Of a stretch of 64,000 nt of DNA, positions 1 through 7,939 are shown one piece after another. Positions within the stretch are counted from its first letter, which is position 1; each line of letters begins with the position of its first letter. This DNA is from Streptomyces sp. NBC_00353. GTDB taxonomy: Bacteria > Actinomycetota > Actinomycetes > Streptomycetales > Streptomycetaceae. Under the pieces are notes generated by a model that worked only from the letters and a program-made list of their open reading frames with translations, was not told where the DNA came from and did no database searches. The stretch lies in assembly GCF_036108815.1 (NCBI RefSeq), contig NZ_CP107985.1, forward strand, positions 2,418,001 to 2,482,000, in the 5' to 3' direction. The position numbers and the translations under genes are program-made.

Positions 1-192
1 ACGTACGTACCGCTGAAGCATTACGGCGTGGACCCGCGTGTCAGCGCGCTGATGATCGAAATCCGCCGGGACGTGTACATGCCCGAGCCGGGAGGCCCCG
101 CCCACCCCACCGAATCGACCGCGCTGGCGTCGGCGCTGGCCGCCCTGGTCGGCGCGCTGTCCGGTGCGAGCGAACAGGATGCACGGGTGTGA
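1..192 (+). CDS. N-formylglutamate amidohydrolase-like protein, 3' end only
   Basis: Frame 1 is open from the window edge to a TGA at 190-192 (63 residues). It begins TYVPLKHYGVDPRVSALMIE and continues with IRRDVYMPEPG. A VxALMIEIRRDLYM-type stretch close to the C-terminus is characteristic of the N-formylglutamate amidohydrolase family, zinc hydrolases that release formate from N-formylglutamate in histidine catabolism; Streptomyces carries several uncharacterised paralogs. The catalytic metal-binding part lies outside the window, so only family membership is suggested. The remaining alanine-rich tail resembles the usual family C-terminus. Confidence 0.6.
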   Translation, partial: TYVPLKHYGVDPRVSALMIEIRRDVYMPEPGGPAHPTESTALASALAALVGALSGASEQDARV

Positions 193-303
193 CATCCGCC
201 CATGCTTTTCACTGCAACACTGCCGCCTCGCGGGCCCCTGTGCGGGACCAGACAATGGTGACCAGGGCGGCAGCTCCGTGCCGGTCCCCTCGAGGAGGTA
301 GCG

Positions 304-984
304 ATGCGTCTGACCAATCTCGTCGGGGAGTCGGCCGAACACGTCAGCGCCCGCGAGGAGCTGCGCCTGGCCGAGATCGAGCTGATGCGCCACCGCGAAC
401 GCGTCGCTGACCTGCGCCGCCGGCTGCCGCTGGGGCCCGTCGTCGACGACTACGCGTTCGAGGAAGGCCCCGCGGATCTCCACGCGGACGATGTGCCGGT
501 GCAGACCGTACGACTGAGCGAGCTGTTCACCCAGCCCGGGCGCGACCTCGTCGTCTATCACTTCATGTACGGCAAGCAGCAGACCCAGCCTTGTCCCATG
601 TGCACGATGTGGATCGACGGGTTCAACGGAATCGCCCACCACGTCGCGCAGAACGTCGACTTCGCGATTGTGGCCGCAGCCGACCTGCCCACACTCCGCG
701 CGCACGCACGGGACCGGCACTGGGAGAACCTGCGGCTGCTCAGTGCCGGGGCCGGCACCTTCAAATACGACCTCGGCAGCGAGGACGCCGAGGGCAACCA
801 GGACTCGACGGTGTCGGTGTTCACCCGCGACAGCAACGGCTCGGTACACCACTTCTACTCGGCACACCCCCGGATGTCCGACGCCATCGACCAACGCGGC
901 ATCGACCTGCTCAGCCCGGTATGGCACATCCTCGACCTCACCCGCCGAGGCCGGGACAACTGGTTCGCAGAACTGAGCTACTAG
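304..984 (+). CDS. DUF899 family thioredoxin-like protein
   Basis: 226 residues. The ATG follows a clear AGGAGG Shine-Dalgarno at 293-298. The protein has an N-terminal charged helix (about 20-60), then a thioredoxin-like core with VVYHFMYGK and a CPMCTMW motif near residues 98-104, and a conserved FTRD...HHFYSAHPR segment. This is the pattern of DUF899, cytosolic thioredoxin-fold proteins of unknown substrate common in actinomycetes. The CxxC pair suggests redox activity, but many DUF899 proteins have no demonstrated reaction. It stands alone between the amidohydrolase-like gene and the opposite-strand toxin locus. Confidence 0.8.
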   Translation: MRLTNLVGESAEHVSAREELRLAEIELMRHRERVADLRRRLPLGPVVDDYAFEEGPADLHADDVPVQTVRLSELFTQPGRDLVVYHFMYGKQQTQPCPMCTMWIDGFNGIAHHVAQNVDFAIVAAADLPTLRAHARDRHWENLRLLSAGAGTFKYDLGSEDAEGNQDSTVSVFTRDSNGSVHHFYSAHPRMSDAIDQRGIDLLSPVWHILDLTRRGRDNWFAELSY

Positions 985-1302
985 CCGGAAGCACGTAAGT
1001 GCCCGGCCGCCTTGGATCAGCGCGCGGCATCAGATGCGGTGCATCGCAAGACGGAGGGACGTCCTCATACTGGACGTATGCGGGCGTCCCGACAACGCGG
1101 CGAGGCGCCGTAGCTGTCGTCGCGCGCCCGCCAGGGATTACGGGACAGCCCTTAGCCAGGCGTCCTTGTCGATTCGGTGGAGGTTGTGCTGCCGAGGCTC
1201 CGGCGGTGCGTCCGCCAACCCTGGTCGGTCTCGACGACGGTGAAGTCCCAGATCGCTGAGCTGAGACTTCGTACACGAGTGGTTGGCGGCCTCAAGACCG
1301 GA
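985..1302. other. Intergenic region with a probable Streptomyces dispersed-repeat segment
   Basis: No credible gene. The stretch around 1030-1140 (GCATCGCAAGACGGAGG, then GTCCTCATACTGGACGTATG) resembles a dispersed intergenic sequence seen in many Streptomyces genomes; this is recognised from memory and not checked. The remainder (1140-1300) may hold decayed coding sequence on the minus strand, but no family is recognisable. Confidence 0.3.
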
Positions 1303-1959
1303 TCAGATGCTGGACGACGTCGTCGCCAAAGACTGGAACCAGGCGCCGTGGGAAAACGGCTCCGGCGGGCCGACCTCCATGCCGAGTTCGGCGGCCGCCA
1401 AGGCGTAGTCCCCCTCGTCCAGGGGGAGGGCGAGCAGCTCGTGGAGTTCGCCCACGAGGCGCGCGACCAGTTGGGGGTCGGTGGTGGCGGCGTAGTCGGC
1501 GACGGCGGCGTCGTGGTCGGGGAATTCGTCGACGATGTCCTGCGAGAACCAGCCGCCGAGCAGCTGCGCGGTCTCCGGGAAGCGCGCGTGCCACTCCCAG
1601 TGCGTCTGGGGGGACGACGGTTCCGGGACGTCGCCCTCCTCGATGCTCTTCTTCAGATGGTCTGCCAGCACCATCAGCCAGCCACCGATCTCCGACTGCG
1701 GCTTTCCGTTGTCCGGGATCGCGTAGAACTCGCCCAGCTCCTGCCGGATGCGGCCCGGAGGGTTGCGGCTGTACTCACGCAGCTGGCGCTCCGCCTCCGC
1801 GATGGCCGAGGGGCGGGTGTGCCAGGTGTGACGGAGGTACGCGTCCAGCGCACGACTGCGCCGCTCCGGGGTGTCGTCGGCCGGCTGCCCCAGGTACGCG
1901 CGCATCACCTGGTCCAGCTCGCCGTACCGGCGGTCGTGTTCGAGGGGCTTCATGGACAT
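1303..1959 (-). CDS. CdiI-like immunity protein
   Basis: 218 residues, acidic, no membrane segment. The C-terminal half contains LLGGWFSQDIVDEFPDHDAA, followed by a helical stretch ending GAWFQSLA. This matches the CdiI_2-type contact-dependent-inhibition immunity domain (Leu-rich helix, then F(H/S)QD and a spaced aromatic). The N-terminal 100 residues form an additional helical part. It starts 13 bp downstream of the orphan RNase A-like module at 1973-2272, the usual toxin-then-immunity order. I infer that it neutralises an RNase A-like toxin in the cytoplasm. An alternative ATG lies two codons downstream. Confidence 0.65.
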   Translation of the reverse strand: MSMKPLEHDRRYGELDQVMRAYLGQPADDTPERRSRALDAYLRHTWHTRPSAIAEAERQLREYSRNPPGRIRQELGEFYAIPDNGKPQSEIGGWLMVLADHLKKSIEEGDVPEPSSPQTHWEWHARFPETAQLLGGWFSQDIVDEFPDHDAAVADYAATTDPQLVARLVGELHELLALPLDEGDYALAAAELGMEVGPPEPFSHGAWFQSLATTSSSI

Positions 1960-1972
1960 GTGCGTGCGACCC

Positions 1973-2272
1973 CTACAGATAGAACGGGACGGTCGTGTGG
2001 ACGACGAAGCCGTGCGGTCTCGACGGCTCGCGGCGCAGCACCACGCGCGCCGCGCGGACGTCGACGGGCCCCCGACCGGCCAGCAGCTCGGCCTCCAGCT
2101 GAACTCGGCCCACGGGCTCCTCGCGGGAGGGCCAGGCGGCCTCGACGGTGAGGCGGGCCCGGGTGTTCTGGGCGAGCCAGCGGTGGATGGCCAGCTCGTT
2201 GGCGGTCACCACCTGCTGGGTGGCCCACTGGGCGGTCTCCAGGTCGGGATAGGAAGCGGAACGGGTCAGCAC
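1973..2272 (-). CDS. Orphan RNase A-like toxin domain (no secretion module)
   Basis: 99 residues, GTG start preceded by GAGAGG on the coding strand. The body, SASYPDLETAQWATQQVV, then a helix with IHRWLA, and the end VVLRREPSRPHGFVVHTTVP, matches the C-terminal two thirds of the bacterial RNase A-like (CdiA-CT type) domain, whose members usually end in V-VLRRDP...G(F/Y)-TSYP. The N-terminal segment that normally carries the first catalytic histidine (a DxHVGK-like motif, then R) is missing, so activity is doubtful. It sits between the immunity gene 2345-2908 and the CdiI-like gene. It may be an orphan cassette available for recombination onto the full-length toxin, or a relic. Confidence 0.6.
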   Translation of the reverse strand: MLTRSASYPDLETAQWATQQVVTANELAIHRWLAQNTRARLTVEAAWPSREEPVGRVQLEAELLAGRGPVDVRAARVVLRREPSRPHGFVVHTTVPFYL

Positions 2273-2344
2273 GGGGGCATCCTCTCAAATCCACCTGTTC
2301 GGGAGCTGCGCTCATTTGGATCGGCAGCCGGACTCCCAGCCGGA

Positions 2345-2908
2345 TCAGTAGTCGGAGAAGTTCCAGAACAGGCCGACCTCGGTGTCCGTGACGACGACCA
2401 GGCCGTAGTCCTCCGTGTAAACGCTCAGCGGGCTGTACCCCCAGTTCGGCGTCGTGAAGTCGAGCGTTCCGGTCACATGGCCGGGCCTGTTGACGTTGGT
2501 GTGATAAGTGGCCTCGTCCCCGTAACGCCCGAGGATCGTGCGCGCCATCGCCCGCAGCTCCGCCTCGCTCTCCGTGAAGCGCTCCAAGTTGGACAGGGTG
2601 CAGCAGTCGTCCGTGAGGGCCAGCAGCAGGTTCTCGGCGCTGGCCCGGTCGATCTCGTGGAGGCGCTGCGACACGTACTCCGGAGGGTGGACGGCGAACG
2701 GATATGTGGGGAATCCCTCTCGCTCCGGGCTCTGCGCCGCGTCGTCGAGACCGGCCCAGCCCCGGGGGTCCGGGACGGCCCGGGCCATCACCGCGAGGAC
2801 ATCGAGGACCCAGTCCTCGTGGCGACGCGGGCCGGTGGCGTCGTACGGGTACGCGTCCTCGAATAGGTAGCGTACTGCGGCTTCCCAGGAGGTCTGGTCG
2901 ACGGACAT
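2345..2908 (-). CDS. Probable cognate immunity protein of the RNase A-like toxin
   Basis: 187 residues, soluble, acidic (rich in E and D), no recognised family. Notable segments are an N-terminal WEAAVRYLFEDAYPYD and a C-terminal WGYSPLSVYTEDYGLVVVTD. It starts 27 bp after the stop of the large toxin on the same strand. In actinobacterial polymorphic-toxin loci this position is almost always the immunity gene, and a small acidic soluble protein fits protection against a cytoplasmic RNase. Function is inferred from position only. Confidence 0.5.
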   Translation of the reverse strand: MSVDQTSWEAAVRYLFEDAYPYDATGPRRHEDWVLDVLAVMARAVPDPRGWAGLDDAAQSPEREGFPTYPFAVHPPEYVSQRLHEIDRASAENLLLALTDDCCTLSNLERFTESEAELRAMARTILGRYGDEATYHTNVNRPGHVTGTLDFTTPNWGYSPLSVYTEDYGLVVVTDTEVGLFWNFSDY

Positions 2909-2935
2909 GTGGTGCTGGCCTTTCTCGGCGGGGCG

Positions 2936-4705
2936 CTAGGACTTGGAGGGCATCGACGTCATGACGGTGAACGGCGGGGTGCGGCTGCTGTCGTACCGAA
3001 TGCGCGTGTCGATGCCGTGTACGTCGTAGGCCTTGGCGTTCAGGCCGCCCTGCTTGTATCCGGACAGCGGGTCGCTGGGGTCCACCGGCTGCTTGCTCAC
3101 GCTGCGGCCGCTGGTCTCACCGTTGGGCGCCGTGTCGTAGAACGACTTGACGTCGCCGTCGGACGCCGGCGGGGGGCCCTTGATCCATGCCTCGATGGAG
3201 ACCTTGTTGTTGTTGAGATTGCGCTCGGTCAGCTCCTCCGCACGCCGATAGTTCGGGAAGGCAGAGGAGCCGCTGAGCCCGGGCTTGCCGTGCGGCCAGG
3301 CCGCGGTCGGGCCGTTCGACTGCTGGTCACGCAGGCGCTGCGCCAGCTGCTCGTCCGTTTTACCGATGTGCTTGTCCAGGGTATGGCCGTTTGCCATGTA
3401 CTCGTTGGCGGCCAGGTTGAGGTCGTAGTTGCCGTTCGAGTTGATCTTCAGCCAGACCTGCGAGTCCTTGAACTCCTCCAGGGCCCGAGTGCCGAAGCCG
3501 TGCGCACGGGCGACGCCGGCCTCGAACTTGGGGGCGCTCAGGTATGCCTCGTCCAGCGGCCCCTTCAGCGCCTCCATGCGGGTGGTCAGGCCTCCCAGGA
3601 TGCCGGTGTATTTGTCGACGATCCCGTTCAGCTTGCTCGTGTCGATGTTCAGTACCGTCTTGACGTCGAACGACAGGATCAGGCCCGCGCCCTTGCCGAT
3701 CACGGAGGTGACGGTGCCGAGGATGCTCTTGGGGTCCTTGGGCTTGGCGAGGTCCTCGATGATCTCCTTGGCGGCCTTCCACATGGCGCGGTGGAGCTCG
3801 TCCGCGACGTCGCGGTTGAGGTCGACGGCGGCCTCGGCGTACTCGCGCAGGATGGTGGCGATGTTGTCTGCCGTGTCCTTCAGTACGGCCAGGACGGGCT
3901 CGCTGCCCGTGGGGACGCGGGGCGTGCCAGGGCCGGAGTTGGCGGTATGCGCCCACTGGTAGCCGTGCTGCTGCTGTCCCCAGTCCGTCCCTCCCCACAG
4001 GGCGCTGCAGAAGGTCCGCATCGCGGCTTCCCAGTCGGCCTGCTGGTGGTTGGTGATGGCACCGACGGCCTGGGTGAGCTGGTCCGCCCCCATCGAGGCG
4101 TCGACGGAGACGTTCATCCAGCTGTGGCAAAGGAAGTTGAGGTAGTGCTGCTGTGGGAAGGGATGGACGTCCGCCACCCTCCCGACCCGGAACACGTTCT
4201 TGCACAGTGGCTGAAGGACGTCCCGGACGACTTCGGGGATGCCCTCCATCAGGCCGCGCAGGATGTCGTCGCCGCCGTCGTCGTCACCCCATTTGATGTC
4301 GGGTATCGAGTCGAAGTTCGGGGCCTTGTCGATGACCGCGGGCCGCGGGCGCTGCTCGGCCGTCTTCCCCGGCTTCGGGTGGGCCGCCGCGTCAGCCCTG
4401 GTGTAGGCGTTGGCTGTCTCGGTGAACCCGACCGCCACACCACCGACACTGAGCACGGAACGGCCCCAGACCCCCAGCCAGCGATTGCCGATCTTCATGT
4501 ACGACTGGGCGAACTTCCGAGCCTCGGTGCCGGCGCCCCCTGCGTCGGGGTACTTGCCCAGCTCCCCCAGAAGCTTGTTGGCACCGCGTAACAGGTGCTC
4601 CTGCTGCACGGCGACCCGACCGGAGACTGACCAGAGATCGCTGGGCTTGACGTCGATGGTGCCATTGCCGCCCGGTGACTGGGTGGGTGAGGAGGGGCCG
4701 GCCAT
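2936..4705 (-). CDS. Polymorphic toxin with C-terminal RNase A-like domain, probable ESX/T7SS substrate
   Basis: 589 residues. The N-terminal about 430 residues are helical and resemble the WXG/LXG-type regions of type VII secreted toxins (VQQEHLLRGANKLLGELGKY near residue 35, then long amphipathic helices and a hydrophobic GAGLILSF segment). The last 150 residues form a bacterial RNase A-like domain: LDKHIGKTDEQLAQRLRD near 443, SSAFPNYRRAEELTERNLNN, IEAWIKG, SGRSV and a terminal FTVMTSMPS. The histidine of KHIG, the arginine of QRL and the threonine of MTSMP fall where CdiA-CT RNase A-like toxins have catalytic residues; a terminal tyrosine is replaced by methionine. The ATG overlaps the TGA of the WXG100 gene by one base (TGATG), so the two are coupled. 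Confidence 0.65.
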   Translation of the reverse strand: MAGPSSPTQSPGGNGTIDVKPSDLWSVSGRVAVQQEHLLRGANKLLGELGKYPDAGGAGTEARKFAQSYMKIGNRWLGVWGRSVLSVGGVAVGFTETANAYTRADAAAHPKPGKTAEQRPRPAVIDKAPNFDSIPDIKWGDDDGGDDILRGLMEGIPEVVRDVLQPLCKNVFRVGRVADVHPFPQQHYLNFLCHSWMNVSVDASMGADQLTQAVGAITNHQQADWEAAMRTFCSALWGGTDWGQQQHGYQWAHTANSGPGTPRVPTGSEPVLAVLKDTADNIATILREYAEAAVDLNRDVADELHRAMWKAAKEIIEDLAKPKDPKSILGTVTSVIGKGAGLILSFDVKTVLNIDTSKLNGIVDKYTGILGGLTTRMEALKGPLDEAYLSAPKFEAGVARAHGFGTRALEEFKDSQVWLKINSNGNYDLNLAANEYMANGHTLDKHIGKTDEQLAQRLRDQQSNGPTAAWPHGKPGLSGSSAFPNYRRAEELTERNLNNNKVSIEAWIKGPPPASDGDVKSFYDTAPNGETSGRSVSKQPVDPSDPLSGYKQGGLNAKAYDVHGIDTRIRYDSSRTPPFTVMTSMPSKS

Positions 4706-5010
4706 CAGGCGCCGCCTCCCCAGCCTTCAAGTACGGACCTGTTGGCCGCGGCGTAGTTCAGGTGCCCCTTCACCACTACCTCGTGGAGCCAGGCCTGGGT
4801 GGCTTTGAGGTCGTCGGCGGAGTGGCTCCACTTGTCCAACTCGTCGATGAAGGCCTCACGTGCCTCACCGTCCCAGCTCAGCACGACCTTAGTGGCCCGC
4901 TCGTACAACGTGTCCAGCTTCTCGTTGAGGACGCGGAGTATCGCCTCCAAATCCCCCGAAAGTCGCTGCAAGGTGGCGAAATGGACGGTGATCCGGTCTT
5001 CGTCCGGCAT
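4705..5010 (-). CDS. WXG100 family protein (ESAT-6-like)
   Basis: 101 residues. Two predicted helices are joined by VLSWDGEAREAF, the W-x-G turn of WXG100 proteins, with FIDELDKWSHSADDLKATQ forming the second helix. These small proteins are secreted through the ESX/type VII pathway, often as heterodimers with the N-terminal domain of a toxin partner. The gene is the first of the toxin operon and overlaps the toxin start by one base. I infer that it chaperones or co-secretes the 589-residue toxin. No ESX ATPase (EccC) is present in the window. Confidence 0.8.
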   Translation of the reverse strand: MPDEDRITVHFATLQRLSGDLEAILRVLNEKLDTLYERATKVVLSWDGEAREAFIDELDKWSHSADDLKATQAWLHEVVVKGHLNYAAANRSVLEGWGGGA

Positions 5011-5269
5011 GGTGCTGATCCCCCGTGGTTCAGACGTCCAGAGTGTGGCTCATCGGCTGGCCTGCATCCGATGCGGGCACCGCGTCGGGCACGGTGAGGG
5101 CGCGGCGACCCAGTCGACCTCGGCGAGAGTGGCGTTTCGCATCCTGAGCCCCGTTCGTCGCGCCGTTCGTCCGCGTGCCTCTATGTACGGATCTTCACTT
5201 TAGCGTCCGGCGGCTCATGTGACTTTTTCCGGTTACTCGTTGGTTGGGACACGGGTGGAGGGATCCGAC

Positions 5270-5715
5270 GAATCGCGAGTGGTCGCTTCTGAAGCCGCAT
5301 CTGCCGCCGTCGGGCGGCCGGGCGGCCGATGGAACAACCACTGCGTGGTGACCAAGGGGGTCCAGTTCCGGGTCCGAACCAGTGTCCCGTGGCGTGATCC
5401 GCCGGAACGCATACAGCTGCTGAAAGACCGTCCGTGAACGGCATCGCCGCTGGTCGGCGAGCGGAACTTGGGACCGGATACTGCAGGCGGTCCAGGCGGA
5501 GGCCGATCTGGGGAGCGGATCGACCGGGGCATGGCCGATGTGGACTCGACGTCCTGCCGAGCCCATCAGCACGCGACCGGCGCCCGCAGGGCCAACTTGC
5601 GGGTCCCGAAGCAAGAACGACGCCTCGGCGCCACCCCACAACGAGGGACTCGGACGGTCTCGGGGCGGCCTGACCTGCACGATCGGCCTTGCCGAAGTAG
5701 AAAGATGCCTCCCCC
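5270..5715 (+). pseudogene. Decayed IS5-family transposase
   Basis: Pieces of an IS5-family (IS427/IS1373-like) transposase occur in order but in different frames: PGGRWNNHCVV, FRVRTSVPWRDPPER (about 5320-5410), then GTWDRILQAVQAEADL (about 5470), DSTSCRAHQHATGAR (about 5540) and a GLGRSRGGLTC segment (about 5650). These correspond to the helix-turn-helix part and the first catalytic-Asp region (VDSTSCRAHQHAAG in intact copies). A frameshift lies near 5430 and the 3' half is missing. It occupies most of the space between the divergent WXG100 genes; the rest of 5011-5829 shows no gene. Confidence 0.7.
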
Positions 5716-5829
5716 TGCACATCCGCACTTGTGGGCTGAGTCGAGACAAGGGGGCGGCACGGTACAACTGTCTTATTGCTAGGGTGAGTTTGCTGCTCAG
5801 TGCACAAGTTCGAAAGCAGGGGGGAGCGC

Positions 5830-6228
5830 ATGGGTGTTGAGCCCAAGCTCGCATACACGTCTTCGCAGTTGAAGAAGCTCGCGGACGATCTGGATGACAT
5901 GCAGGAGTATCTTGGCCAACAGGTCACACGCATGGACGAGATCGTCGACGGCATCGAGGTCGGATGGCGCGGACCCACCGCCAAGGACTACCGAGCTCTC
6001 CATCGTGGCGCCGCGCAGGATGCCGTTCGCATCCAGCAGACCATACAACTGCTCGCGCAGGCCGTTCGTCTGAGCGAAGACGGCTTCACAAAGCAGGAAC
6101 TCGAGACCCTCGACCAGTTCCGTAGAGTCCAAGCCGACATCGACATCGAGGTAGCCGTCGACGCTCTTTCTACGGCGGCGGCTGTCCCCACCGTGCCAGT
6201 TCCCAGCAGTCGTCTGGAAAACCTCTGA
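5830..6228 (+). CDS. WXG100-like helical protein
   Basis: 132 residues from the ATG at 5830, chosen over the in-frame ATG at 5800 because a GGGGGAG Shine-Dalgarno (about 5819-5825) directly precedes it. The sequence is helical with heptad-like spacing (SSQLKKLADDLDDMQEYLGQ), a central VGWRGPTAKDY turn equivalent to WXG, and a second helix. Length and layout fit the WXG100/EsxB superfamily, somewhat longer than usual. It is divergent from the toxin operon and probably another type VII substrate or toxin partner. The gene downstream has been destroyed by an IS. Confidence 0.6.
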   Translation: MGVEPKLAYTSSQLKKLADDLDDMQEYLGQQVTRMDEIVDGIEVGWRGPTAKDYRALHRGAAQDAVRIQQTIQLLAQAVRLSEDGFTKQELETLDQFRRVQADIDIEVAVDALSTAAAVPTVPVPSSRLENL

Positions 6229-6231
6229 CAC

Positions 6232-6381
6232 ATGGTCAGTGAGGAGACCCGAGACGATGCCGGTGACCACGACGCTCACATCCGTTTCGGTTGGGATGAG
6301 GCTGAATGCAAGGCGGAAGCACGAAGGTGCTCAGCCTCGCGGCCATCGACATGTTTGCCTGGACGCACGTTCTCCTTGTGA
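6232..6381 (+). pseudogene. Truncated ORF following the WXG100-like gene
   Basis: An ATG 3 bp after the WXG100-like stop opens a 49-codon frame starting MVSEETRDDAGDHDAHIRF. The spacing suggests a second gene of the same operon. After about residue 25 the frame runs into sequence recognisable, in another frame, as an IS1380-like transposase, so the original gene appears cut off near 6300. No family can be named. Confidence 0.35.
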
Positions 6382-6545
6382 ACGGCGAACTTGAATCCGC
6401 TGTGCCGAAGAAGCTCCGCTACCAACTGCGGCACGTCGTCGCCCGCCTCACCCGCGGCGGCCGGCGCCTACGCATGCGAATATCGGCGACCTGGCCCTGG
6501 AGACGTGAAGTGGCCTTCTCGCCGAGCGTTGCCCGCTGTTCGCGC
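6300..6545 (+). pseudogene. IS1380-family transposase remnant (C-terminus)
   Basis: The frame beginning near 6306 reads SLAAIDMFAWTHVLLVNGEL, PKKLRYQLRHVVARL, then RRLRMRISATWPWRREV. This is the well-conserved C-terminal signature of IS1380-family transposases (LDLLTW...EPKRLRLRLL...RR-RLR-A-WPW). The DDE core is missing and the frame degenerates after 6510. It separates the WXG100-like operon from the convergent inositol-monophosphatase-like gene. Confidence 0.65.
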
Positions 6546-6554
6546 CACCCGGAT

Positions 6555-7316
6555 TCAGGATTGCGCCTCCCAACGGGCCATGAGTTCCTTCGCCAGGGCT
6601 TCCCGGCCCGCGGCCAGTACCGGTGAGCCGAAGGCGAAATTCCGGCCGCCCGGTCCGAGGACTGCCATGCCCCGTTCTCGGACCAGCGCAGTCCCCGCTG
6701 CGACGTCCCACGGCTTCGGGCCGATGCAGATGCAGGCGTCGAGCCACCCTTCGGCCACCCCCACCAGGTCCATGGACATCGCCCCCTGCATCCTGATCCG
6801 GTACGCCTCCCCGTACAGGCGGCCGATGAAGGCCTTGTGCCGGGGATTCCCGGCTCCGGCTCCGGTGATGCCGATCACCGCTCGGGGCAGTTCCCGGGCC
6901 CCTGACGGCGGCGTTGCCGGGCCGGGCGTTCTCGCCGTGACCCAGCGGCGGCCGAGGGCCGGTGCGTCGATCACGCCCAGGGATGGCTGCCGGTCCTTGA
7001 CGTAGGCCAGCGAGAGCGCGTAACCGGGGGCGCCCCGGGTGAAGTTCATCGTTCCGTCGATGGGGTCCAACAGCCAGCAGGTGGGCGGCAGCGGACCGCC
7101 GGCCGCGGACTCCTCGCCGATGACCGGAACCTCGGGCGTGCGCCGACGCAGGACGCGTGACACCCGGTTCTCGACTTCGACGTCGGCGTCCGTGACCTCC
7201 TCGCCCGACGGTTTGATCTTCCTCTCCCGCCACTCCGCACCCGCCAGAGCCAGCCACTCCACCCCCGCGTCCATGGCCTCCTCGGCGACGGAGCGCAGCT
7301 CCGCGTCCTCTGTCAC
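6555..7316 (-). CDS. Inositol monophosphatase family protein
   Basis: 253 residues. The GTG at 7316 is chosen because it overlaps the upstream TGA as GTGA and because the family alignment begins here; the open frame upstream is antisense-like. Metal-binding motifs are present: GEES (about 67-70), WLLDPIDGTMNF (81-92, matching DPxDGTxNF) and KPWDVAAG (about 196). Family members remove phosphate from inositol phosphates, fructose-1,6-bisphosphate, histidinol phosphate or PAP in a Mg-dependent reaction; the substrate here is not evident. It is the last gene of a four-gene overlapping operon with a 2H phosphoesterase and a PfkB kinase, so its substrate may be a product of those enzymes. Confidence 0.85.
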   Translation of the reverse strand: MTEDAELRSVAEEAMDAGVEWLALAGAEWRERKIKPSGEEVTDADVEVENRVSRVLRRRTPEVPVIGEESAAGGPLPPTCWLLDPIDGTMNFTRGAPGYALSLAYVKDRQPSLGVIDAPALGRRWVTARTPGPATPPSGARELPRAVIGITGAGAGNPRHKAFIGRLYGEAYRIRMQGAMSMDLVGVAEGWLDACICIGPKPWDVAAGTALVRERGMAVLGPGGRNFAFGSPVLAAGREALAKELMARWEAQS

Positions 7317-7939
7317 GCCGGATCCAGCGACCGCTCCACCAGCTTTTCCGCATGGGCCCCGTGTTCGCCCATCACGTAGAAGGTGAGGCGGTCGAAGGTC
7401 CACTCCTTCTGCACGGAGGTGCGCTCGTGGGCCGACCCGACCAGTTTCAGCGCGATGTCCTCCTCGGCGCGGCCCAGCGTGATGTGAGGTGCATACGCGT
7501 CCCCGGTGTACCGGTACCCGTACTCGGCGAAGCTGGCCCGCTCGTCCGGAGTGAACCGCGAGGTGTCCTTGGACGTGTCGAACGCGGCGCGGTCGAGGTG
7601 GGGTGCGAGCACCGACAGGACGGCTGCTTGCAGTTCGCTCAGGAGCTTCGGCCTCTCCAGCGAGAGGAAGACCCAACCGGTGGGCTGGTAGACGATGCCC
7701 GTGGAGGCGAGCCGGATCTCCTCGGGAAGGCTCATCGAATCCGCGATGGTCCGCAGTTCCCTCTCCGGGCTGAGGGAGTCGAGGAACGGGCCCTGAAACA
7801 CGGTGACGTGAGGAAGGTTGCCGTCGGGGCTCAGAGGGGGTTGCAGTCCATGGTCCTCCCCCACGTCCGTCTGCAACTGGACAGCGGAACGGGTGTGTTC
7901 CGCGGACGGCAGCAAGGCAACACCCAGCCATCGGGTCAC
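7313..7939 (-). CDS. 2H phosphoesterase / 2'-5' RNA ligase-like (LigT) protein
   Basis: 208 residues from the GTG at 7939, which overlaps the stop of the PfkB gene (GTGA). It has the two HxTx motifs of the 2H phosphoesterase superfamily: PHVTVFQG (His44) and PHITLGRA (His152), spaced as expected. Such enzymes hydrolyse or form 2',5' or 2',3'-cyclic phosphodiester bonds in RNA, ADP-ribose 1'',2''-cyclic phosphate or cyclic oligonucleotides. Sandwiched between a sugar kinase and a monophosphatase, it may process a phosphorylated nucleoside or ribose intermediate; that is inference. Its stop overlaps the next gene by 4 bp. Confidence 0.8.
   Translation of the reverse strand: MTRWLGVALLPSAEHTRSAVQLQTDVGEDHGLQPPLSPDGNLPHVTVFQGPFLDSLSPERELRTIADSMSLPEEIRLASTGIVYQPTGWVFLSLERPKLLSELQAAVLSVLAPHLDRAAFDTSKDTSRFTPDERASFAEYGYRYTGDAYAPHITLGRAEEDIALKLVGSAHERTSVQKEWTFDRLTFYVMGEHGAHAEKLVERSLDPA

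Noticed and set aside
7317..7931. Long N-terminal extension of the inositol-monophosphatase-like frame
   Set aside because: The extra residues are an out-of-frame reading of the 2H phosphoesterase gene; the GTGA overlap at 7313-7316 gives a proper start.
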